64,000 nucleotides of DNA, taken from the NCBI RefSeq assembly GCF_900115115.1, contig NZ_FOVI01000005.1, forward strand, positions 124,001 through 188,000. Reading direction: 5' to 3'. The notes under the pieces are model-generated. The model was not told where the DNA came from. It searched no databases and saw nothing but the letters and a program-made list of their open reading frames with translations. The first letter of the stretch is position 1; each line of letters begins with the position of its first letter. The position numbers and the translations under genes were made by a program. Source of the stretch: Paenimyroides ummariense. Its GTDB lineage: Bacteria > Bacteroidota > Bacteroidia > Flavobacteriales > Flavobacteriaceae. This document shows, piece by piece, positions 24,861 through 31,124 of this stretch.

Positions 24861-27161
24861 ATGGATAATCAAAAAAATTTTTACAAAAAGCTGTTGCCGC
24901 TAACCCTGTTGGCACTCTTTATATCACAAGTCAGCATTGCCCAAAAGGTAGTTCATTACGACCTGTATGTAAAAGATACGGTGGTAAACTTTGCAGGCAA
25001 GGAGAAGAGGGCAATCGCTGTAAACGGGCAAATCCCGATGCCCACACTTGAATTTACAGAGGGCGACACGGCGGAAATCGTAGTGCATAACCAGTTAAAA
25101 GAAAGTACATCCCTGCACTGGCACGGCTTGTTCCTGCCCAACAAAGAAGACGGCGTACCCTTCTTAACACAAATGCCGATTGAGCCGGGCACAACCTATA
25201 CTTACCGTTTCCCGATTATCCAGACAGGAACGCATTGGTATCATTCCCATTCAGGTTTACAGGAGCAAATTGGTATGTACGGCAGCTTTATAATGCACAA
25301 AAGGGCTAATGATAAAACATTCAGAAAAGGAATTGACGATTTGCCGGAAATCCCCATTATGCTAAGCGAATGGACGAACCTCAATCCCAACAATGTACAC
25401 CGTATGTTGCACGCTGCAAGTGATTGGTTTGCGATAAGGAAAGGCGCAACACAAAGCTACGCCGAAGCCATTAGAAGCGGTAAATTCAAAACCAAGCTGA
25501 CCAACGAATGGAAGCGTATGTTGGCAATGGACGTGAGCGATGTGTATTACGACCGTGTAATGATGAATGGTAATCATCATACCGATTTAAAAAGCATTGA
25601 CGGCAAGCCCTTAAAAGCAGGTGATAAAGTACGCTTGCGCATTTCCAATGGCGGTGCATCGTCTTACTTTTGGCTACGCTACGCAGGCGGTAAAATTACC
25701 GTAGTGGCAAGTGATGGTAACGATGTGGAGCCTGTTGAGGTGGACAGACTGATAATTGCTGTATCTGAAACTTACGATGTGGTCGTTACCATTCCCGAAG
25801 ACGGTAAAGCGTTTGAGTTTATGGCAACCACTGAAGACCGCACCCAATCCACAAGTTATTTTATTGGAAACGGTAAAAAACAGTTAGTAGGGAAAATGCC
25901 ACGCCTGAAATATTTTGAGGGTATGCAGATGATGAACGATATGATGAAGATGAACGGCGACCTTGACGATATGGGAATGAATATGAGCCTGAACCAAATG
26001 GATATGAACGTAGTAATGTACCCGGAGATTACAGGCGAAGAAAAAAGTAAGAAAAGTAAGGATAAAGAGCCAGCTATGGAGCATCACGGCGACCATAATA
26101 TGAGCAAGGACGAAGACCCCAACCGCTATAATGCCAATGCGTTGAGCGATATTAAAACACTGAATTACTCAATGTTGAAATCGCCGCATAATACCACGCT
26201 TCCGGCAGATGCCCCGGTCAAGGAACTGAAATTTACTTTAACGGGAAATATGAACCGTTACGTTTGGAGTATGGATAATAAGGTTTTGACAGAAACGGAT
26301 AAGATACCTGTTAAAAAAGGCGAAGTATTAAGGATTACGATTTACAATAACTCAATGATGCGCCACCCGATACACCTGCACGGTTTTGATTTCAGGGTAC
26401 TGAATGAGCACGGCGAAAATGCACCGATGAAAAACATCATCGACATTATGCCGATGGAAACCGATACCATAGAGTTCCTTGCCAATACCGAGGGCGATTG
26501 GTTTTTTCATTGTCATATCCTGTATCATATGATGGCGGGAATGAACAGGGTGTTTGCAGTGGACGATTATAAAAATCCTGAATTGCCCAACAAGGCTAAA
26601 GCCTACAAGATGTTACAGCGTGAAAGCAATATGCCGCACCTGATGGCGCAGAGCGATTTTGCTACCAACGGTATAGACGGGGAAGCAATGCTGATGAATG
26701 CCCGTTACAGCTTAGGCACGGAGTGGCGTTTGGGTTACAACGATATGCACGGTTACGAAGTTGAAACCCATTTAGGGCGTTACATCGGTAAAATGCAATG
26801 GCTGATGCCTTTTGTCGGCTTCGACTGGCGATACCGCAGAATGGGAATGGACGAGCACGAGAAAAACCTCTTCGGACAGGTTAATAAAAAGGACAACAGG
26901 GCTGCTGTGAGCTTAGGGGTAATGTACACCTTACCGATGTTGGTTAATGTACAGGCAGAAGTTTACCACGATGGTATTTTCAGGGTTTCATTGATGCGGG
27001 AGGATATACCTATCTCCAGACGGTTAAGAGCCGGGTTTATGGTCAATACCGATTTGGAGTATATGGCAGACCTGCGGTACATCCTGACAAGGCATATCGG
27101 TATCAGGGCGCACTATGATAGTGATATGGGCTTTGGTGCAGGGCTTTCGCTCAATTACTAA
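24861..27161 (+). CDS. copA: CopA-like multicopper oxidase with a CopB-like C-terminal barrel segment
   Basis: Periplasmic multicopper oxidase of 766 residues after an N-terminal signal peptide (LALFISQVSIAQ). Copper ligands are plain: SLHWHGLF, THWYHSHSG, RHPIHLHGF and WFFHCHILYHMMAGM, giving the type 1, 2 and 3 sites. A Met-rich stretch near residues 355-390 (MQMMNDMMKMNGDLDDMGM) resembles those that bind Cu(I) in CopA and CueO. The enzyme should oxidise Cu(I) to the less toxic Cu(II). The last 150 or so residues (from ATNGIDGEAMLMNARYSLG) do not belong to the cupredoxin fold; they are amphipathic beta strands with GTEWRLGYNDMHGYE and RAHYDSDMGFGAGLSLNY, like the outer-membrane protein CopB. 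ATG 24861 is used because the earlier start falls in a hairpin. Confidence 0.9.
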   Translation: MDNQKNFYKKLLPLTLLALFISQVSIAQKVVHYDLYVKDTVVNFAGKEKRAIAVNGQIPMPTLEFTEGDTAEIVVHNQLKESTSLHWHGLFLPNKEDGVPFLTQMPIEPGTTYTYRFPIIQTGTHWYHSHSGLQEQIGMYGSFIMHKRANDKTFRKGIDDLPEIPIMLSEWTNLNPNNVHRMLHAASDWFAIRKGATQSYAEAIRSGKFKTKLTNEWKRMLAMDVSDVYYDRVMMNGNHHTDLKSIDGKPLKAGDKVRLRISNGGASSYFWLRYAGGKITVVASDGNDVEPVEVDRLIIAVSETYDVVVTIPEDGKAFEFMATTEDRTQSTSYFIGNGKKQLVGKMPRLKYFEGMQMMNDMMKMNGDLDDMGMNMSLNQMDMNVVMYPEITGEEKSKKSKDKEPAMEHHGDHNMSKDEDPNRYNANALSDIKTLNYSMLKSPHNTTLPADAPVKELKFTLTGNMNRYVWSMDNKVLTETDKIPVKKGEVLRITIYNNSMMRHPIHLHGFDFRVLNEHGENAPMKNIIDIMPMETDTIEFLANTEGDWFFHCHILYHMMAGMNRVFAVDDYKNPELPNKAKAYKMLQRESNMPHLMAQSDFATNGIDGEAMLMNARYSLGTEWRLGYNDMHGYEVETHLGRYIGKMQWLMPFVGFDWRYRRMGMDEHEKNLFGQVNKKDNRAAVSLGVMYTLPMLVNVQAEVYHDGIFRVSLMREDIPISRRLRAGFMVNTDLEYMADLRYILTRHIGIRAHYDSDMGFGAGLSLNY

Positions 27162-27183
27162 AAGAACTATTCAAAGAACAAGT

Positions 27184-27215
27184 AAAGGTTGTAGCGATTA
27201 TGCTATGACCTTTTT
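27184..27215 (+). terminator. Intrinsic terminator after the multicopper oxidase
   Basis: AAAGGT (27184-27189) and ACCTTT (27208-27213), with an inner TAGC/GCTA pairing, form an imperfect hairpin followed by T residues. Confidence 0.6.
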
Positions 27216-27236
27216 GCATTTACAATACCGGGCTAA

Positions 27237-27304
27237 ATCAGTAAACCTCACAAATCAAACAAGAAATATCACAATAGACAGCCCGAAGCAAATTGTCAAT
27301 TTTG
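27237..27304 (+). promoter_or_regulatory. Tandem operator and -7 element of the MFS gene
   Basis: Two TCACAA half-sites with 21-bp period (27237-27274), both perfect, then 23 nt, then AATTTTG (27298-27304), which lies 19 nt before ATG 27324. Confidence 0.75.
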
Positions 27305-27323
27305 TATCATAAATTTTAAGATT

Positions 27324-28520
27324 ATGACAGCAAAAATAAAATGGAACAACGTGTATCTTCTGTTTACCTAGCAGGCGCTGTTTCAGACTGCATCCATATT
27401 GGTAATTACGCTTTCGGGTGTGGTAGGCTTACAAATGGCTCCCGATAAAAACCTGGCGACCTTGCCATTGGCAATGATTACCGTAGGTACGGCAGGTATG
27501 ATGATACCCGCATCCCTCATCATTAGAAAATTAGGTCAGCGCAATGCCTTTATGATAGGTACGCTGATAGGCGTTTTGTCGGGTTTGGTTTCGTGGTACG
27601 CCATTATCCAAAATTCCTTTTGGCTGTTTTCAGTAGGTAATATGCTCATTGGTGCTTATCAGGGCTTTTCGCAATACTACCGTTTTGCGGCGGCAGATGT
27701 TGTTCCCGACAATGCGAAAAGCAAGGCAATTTCTTTCGTTATTGCGGGTGGCGTTGTTGCGGCTTTCGCCGGACCCAACTTAGCGAGGTTTACACAACAT
27801 TTAGGGGCGGTTCCTTACGCTTATTCCTACTTTTCCATTATCCTGTTAAGTGTGGTCGCTTTGGGCGTTGTTTCCTTTCTAAAGCTGCAAAGAACATCTG
27901 CGGTACAAACCAAGGAAGCAGTTAAGAAAGGTCGCCCGTTAAAAGAAATCATTAAGAATAAAGATACCATCCTTGCAATACTGGCATCATCTACCGCATT
28001 TGCCGTAATGGGAATGTCAATGACCGTTACACCGATAGCGATGCATAGTGTAGGACATTCGTCAGATAGTTCAGCAACGGTTATCCAATGGCACGTATTA
28101 GGTATGTTCCTGCCTTCGTTCTTTACAGGTATGCTCATTCAGAAATTCGGTGTTTACCGTATCATTATTTCAGGCTTGGCGATTTTGTCCCTGTACATCG
28201 TTATTGCCCTGATGGGAACAGGCTTTGCACATTTCGTTTCTGCATTGTTTATTGTGGGCTTAGGTTGGAACTTCCTGTTTATCGGTGGTTCATCCTTGCT
28301 AACCAAAGTGTACAGACCTGAAGAGAAAGAAAAAACGCAGGCTTTCCACGATTTCACGGTTTTTGCAGTAATCAGTATAGCGAGCTTCTTCGCAGGCAGC
28401 TTGTTTAATTACTGGGGTTGGAACGGCGTAAACATTGCATTGATACCGATGCTTATCATCACATTGATAGTCGTTACCAGGATTGTTATGAGCCAAAAGA
28501 ACAGCGTTAGCAATCAGTAA
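27324..28520 (+). pseudogene. MFS transporter with an in-frame amber codon near the N-terminus
   Basis: The reading frame opens at ATG 27324 (MTAKIKWNNVYLLFT), reaches TAG at 27369-27371 (codon 16), then continues in the same frame for 383 more codons with QALFQTASILVITLSGVVG, exactly the first transmembrane helix of a major facilitator carrier. The rest has about eleven further helices and a central cytoplasmic loop, so everything but the stop looks intact. Expression would need suppression, a sequence error, or restart at TTG 27399 or GTG 27402, which would cut helix 1. The position, behind a perfect operator and between copper genes, suggests it once carried copper or a copper ligand; that is inference. 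The following gene's operator overlaps the stop codon of this frame. Confidence 0.75.
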
Positions 28521-28580
28521 AAATCGTAAATCAAACAAAGAATATCACAATAGATACAACCCATTTAATGCGGAAATTTG
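28513..28580 (+). promoter_or_regulatory. Tandem operator and -7 element of the metal-binding lipoprotein gene
   Basis: Half-sites TCGTAA and TCACAA with 21-bp period (28513-28550), then 23 nt, then AAATTTG (28574-28580), 24 nt before GTG 28605. The operator overlaps the stop codon of the MFS frame. Confidence 0.75.
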
Positions 28581-28604
28581 TATTGTAGTAAGAGAGATAG
28601 ATAA

Positions 28605-29558
28605 GTGAATAATTTAAAAACCATATTGCTAAGCACGTTTGTTTCACTGGCAGCCTTATCTGCCTGTAACAATTCGGAAAGTAATAATAAAAAATCAGAG
28701 GATATGAATACACATCAGCACGCAAATCACGACAGCGCATACGTTTGTCCGATGCACCCGGAAGTAACAGGAAACAAAGGCGATAAATGCCCTAAATGTG
28801 GTATGGCTTTGACACCTGTTAACAATCAGAAAAGCCAGTTTGACGTAAAAGTGGCTGCCGACCCGCAAAATGTCGAAACAGGCAAACCGACAAACTTATC
28901 CATTGCCGTTACAGAACACGGTAAAAATGTACCGTTGGAAGTTGTGCACGAAATGAAAATGCACCTTTTAGTAGTAAATGAGGAATTAACCTGGTTTGAC
29001 CATATCCACCCCGAAGAACAGGCAGACGGTTCTTACAAGGTTTCAGAAACATTCCCGGCAGCAGGCAAATATCTTTTGTTTATTGATTACAAACCGACGG
29101 GAGGTGAAGCCGATGTTAATATGCAGAAGATTGAGGTAAAAGGTACGGAAGCAATTCAAACAACCGATTTAAAAGCAAAATTTGTTTCAACCGTAGATGG
29201 TTTTACAGTAACACTGCTTAACGGCGAAGACTTCAAAACAAACAGAAATCAGGGTTTACAATTTTCGGTAGAAAAGAACAGCAAGAAATTAGCGGAAAAG
29301 GATATGCAAAATTATCTTGGAGCGACTGCCCATATCGTAATGATAAGCAAAGCCGATAAGGATTTTCTACATATACATCCGGTATCTAAAGAGAATTTCC
29401 CAATCTACGCCGAAACGCTCATCAAAAAAGCAGGGCTTTATAGAGTGTGGGTACAGTTCAAAATAGACAACGTGCTGCATACGGCAGATTTCACGATTAC
29501 CGTATCAGAGGGAGAAAAATCGGCAGAAGACCACAGCCTCCACGCCCACAAACATTAA
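28605..29558 (+). CDS. Heavy-metal-binding-domain lipoprotein, copper-resistance candidate
   Basis: A 317-residue lipoprotein with GTG start, hydrophobic leader and lipobox (AALSACN). A heavy-metal-binding domain follows near residues 47-70: YVCPMHPEVTGNKGDKCPKC, with paired Cys and His. The remainder is two beta-sandwich-like parts with HHP-like loops, WFDHIHPEE and FLHIHPVSKE, and the chain ends with a His-rich DHSLHAHKH. The GTG start is chosen because the only nearby ATG lies after the lipobox. It has its own tandem operator and -7 element. It probably buffers copper or silver at the outer face of the periplasm. It differs from the adaptor proteins in lacking a coiled-coil hairpin. Confidence 0.8.
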   Translation: MNNLKTILLSTFVSLAALSACNNSESNNKKSEDMNTHQHANHDSAYVCPMHPEVTGNKGDKCPKCGMALTPVNNQKSQFDVKVAADPQNVETGKPTNLSIAVTEHGKNVPLEVVHEMKMHLLVVNEELTWFDHIHPEEQADGSYKVSETFPAAGKYLLFIDYKPTGGEADVNMQKIEVKGTEAIQTTDLKAKFVSTVDGFTVTLLNGEDFKTNRNQGLQFSVEKNSKKLAEKDMQNYLGATAHIVMISKADKDFLHIHPVSKENFPIYAETLIKKAGLYRVWVQFKIDNVLHTADFTITVSEGEKSAEDHSLHAHKH

Positions 29559-29568
29559 CAATCTGCAA

Positions 29569-29636
29569 AACAGTAAATGTCACAAATTAAACACGGAATA
29601 TCACAATAGCAGGCTTTGCGAATATGTTGAATTTTG
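29569..29636 (+). promoter_or_regulatory. Tandem operator and -7 element of the second HMA gene
   Basis: Two perfect TCACAA half-sites with 21-bp period (29569-29606), then 23 nt, then AATTTTG (29630-29636), 37 nt before ATG 29674. Confidence 0.75.
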
Positions 29637-29673
29637 TGGCAGTTCAAAAAATATTAAATAAAGTTTAAAAAAT

Positions 29674-29895
29674 ATGGAAAATACAGAATTTCAGTTCAAA
29701 ACCAATCTTAATTGTGGCGGTTGTGTATCAAAGGTAAAAGCGGATTTGGATAGTGCGGACGGTATCTGCGAATGGAATGTAGATACAGCTAACAATGACA
29801 AAATTCTAACCGTAAAATCAGAGGGTATAACACAAGATGAAATAGTTGCCATCGTTAAGAAAAAAGGCTTTAAAGCAGAACCATTAGCGGTTTAA
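29674..29895 (+). CDS. Small HMA-domain copper-chaperone-like protein (copy 2)
   Basis: A 73-residue single HMA domain with the loop LNCGGCVSKV, a CxxC pair at about residues 14 and 17. About 56 of 73 residues match the protein at 24091; the loop differs (CGGC against CSNC), which may tune metal affinity. It is cytoplasmic by sequence. It is a monocistronic unit with its own tandem operator upstream and a strong terminator downstream. The pair probably arose by duplication inside the island together with its promoter. Confidence 0.85.
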   Translation: MENTEFQFKTNLNCGGCVSKVKADLDSADGICEWNVDTANNDKILTVKSEGITQDEIVAIVKKKGFKAEPLAV

Positions 29896-29901
29896 TCTCT
29901 T

Positions 29902-29937
29902 AGCCCTATCCAGTTTCTAATAAAGGATAGGGCTTTC
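29902..29937 (+). terminator. Intrinsic terminator after the second HMA gene
   Basis: AGCCCTATCC (29902-29911) and GGATAGGGCT (29925-29934) form a perfect 10-bp stem followed by T residues. Confidence 0.75.
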
Positions 29938-29956
29938 TCATACCGTTTCAATACAT

Positions 29957-30008
29957 ATAAAATGAGGCAATTTATTGTGGGCTACCTGCAATTACTGCCT
30001 CATTTTAT
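29957..30008 (+). other. Large stem-loop ahead of rteC
   Basis: ATAAAATGAGGCA (29957-29969) and TGCCTCATTTTAT (29996-30008) form a perfect 13-bp outer stem. The 26-nt interior can fold further through ATTG/CAAT. A T run follows. It ends 38 nt before the rteC start, so it is either a second terminator or a structured leader. Confidence 0.6.
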
Positions 30009-30046
30009 ACTTTTTAATTGGTTTCAAACTTTAAATTCCGGTTTCG

Positions 30047-30874
30047 ATGATAAATTATTGCCAAACTATAATAAGCGAATTAGACGATAGAATAAATGAA
30101 TTGACCTATGAGCCGAGTAATTCACTGGTATCGTATGAAAATGCTATTGGACTGGTCTTACAGAAACTTGAAGAGATAAAGAAATACATTAAGAAAAATG
30201 GCTTTAAAGATGATGAAGAGGAAATACTATTTTTCAAGCAGTTAAAACCGCAGTTGGTTTCTAAGCTCATCTACTTCAATTCGATTTACAAGATTGAAAC
30301 CAAAAGACCACGTGGAGGGGATAAAACCATCAAGAAATATCTTAATGTAGAGCTTTCCAAAATCAAACGATATTTCGATGCCAATCTGGAATTTTACAAG
30401 TATTATAGAACCAACAGCACCCACCTCGACAATAAATTCTTTTTGCGTGGCAAGCACGATATAAAGTTAAGTTTAGACACGTATTATTTTGAAGCCGACC
30501 ATAATTTCACAACATCCCACGATTACAAGGTTGCCAAGATTATTGCCAACGATTTGATACAGGTTTATCTTGAAGACCAGTTGAGTAATAACAATCAGAG
30601 AAAGCTATTTGAAACCACACCTTTGAACTGGACGGGCAGCAAAACTTCACTCATTGAATTGATTTATTCACTGCATTCGCAGGGTTCCATTGACAACGGG
30701 AATGCCGACATTAAAATCATTGCCAAGACCTTTGAGAATATGTTTAATATTGACTTAGGGGATTTCTACCATTCCTATTTGGAACTGAAAGGCAGGAAGA
30801 TAAACCGAACGAAGTTCCTTGATAGTCTTCGGGATGCACTTATCAAAAGAATGGACGAGCAAGACGAAAAATAA
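30047..30874 (+). CDS. rteC: RteC-family protein of a CTnDOT-like conjugative element
   Basis: A 275-residue cytoplasmic protein with the RteC-family pattern FFKQLKPQLVSKLIYFNSIY followed by a basic KRPRGG stretch. In CTnDOT, RteC is an activator of the excision operon, downstream of RteA/RteB in the tetracycline response. Here no rteA, rteB or tet gene is in the window. It is the only gene of the block with a clear mobility function and marks the island as part of an integrative conjugative element. The last third is helical and ends in a highly charged RMDEQDEK tail. A perfect terminator follows. Beyond it the gene content becomes chromosomal in character, so this is probably near one end or a deletion junction of the element. 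Confidence 0.8.
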   Translation: MINYCQTIISELDDRINELTYEPSNSLVSYENAIGLVLQKLEEIKKYIKKNGFKDDEEEILFFKQLKPQLVSKLIYFNSIYKIETKRPRGGDKTIKKYLNVELSKIKRYFDANLEFYKYYRTNSTHLDNKFFLRGKHDIKLSLDTYYFEADHNFTTSHDYKVAKIIANDLIQVYLEDQLSNNNQRKLFETTPLNWTGSKTSLIELIYSLHSQGSIDNGNADIKIIAKTFENMFNIDLGDFYHSYLELKGRKINRTKFLDSLRDALIKRMDEQDEK

Positions 30875-30906
30875 AGGTAAAGTTTCAATGCTTTACCTTT
30901 ATTTTT
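30873..30906 (+). terminator. Intrinsic terminator of rteC
   Basis: AAAGGTAAAG (30873-30882) and CTTTACCTTT (30891-30900) form a perfect 10-bp stem; it overlaps the stop codon and is followed by T-rich sequence. Confidence 0.8.
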
Positions 30907-30941
30907 TATAAATTTGCAATAATGATTTACAAGGTAATTGA

Positions 30942-31034
30942 ATGAAAGCAAGTGCAGTAAGCACCATTACTAAATCGTTACCGATAACTCTTTCGGTTCT
31001 TGTAAACTACTCTTTATTAGTCAGTTTTGACTAA
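30942..31034 (+). CDS. Short orphan reading frame at the probable island junction
   Basis: A 30-codon frame (MKASAVSTITKSLP onward) starts 25 nt after a perfect TAAATTTG element (30909-30916). It ends inside an inverted repeat TTAGTCA-GTTT-TGACTAA (31017-31034). No family is recognised. The good promoter and very short frame suggest the 5' end of a gene cut by recombination at the island edge, but it could also be a chance frame. Confidence 0.3.
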   Translation: MKASAVSTITKSLPITLSVLVNYSLLVSFD

Positions 31035-31124
31035 ATTAATCTTTTTAAATAAAAGTTGTTTAGTTGATTTTAAAAGGAGGTTGTTTTGTAACGGCCTCTT
31101 TTTTTGATTTCAATTCTTAAGTAA

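Noticed and set aside
27399-28520. Treating the MFS gene as intact from TTG 27399
   Set aside because: This start would remove part of helix 1, while the sequence before it continues the same helix up to a TAG codon; a nonsense mutation explains it better.
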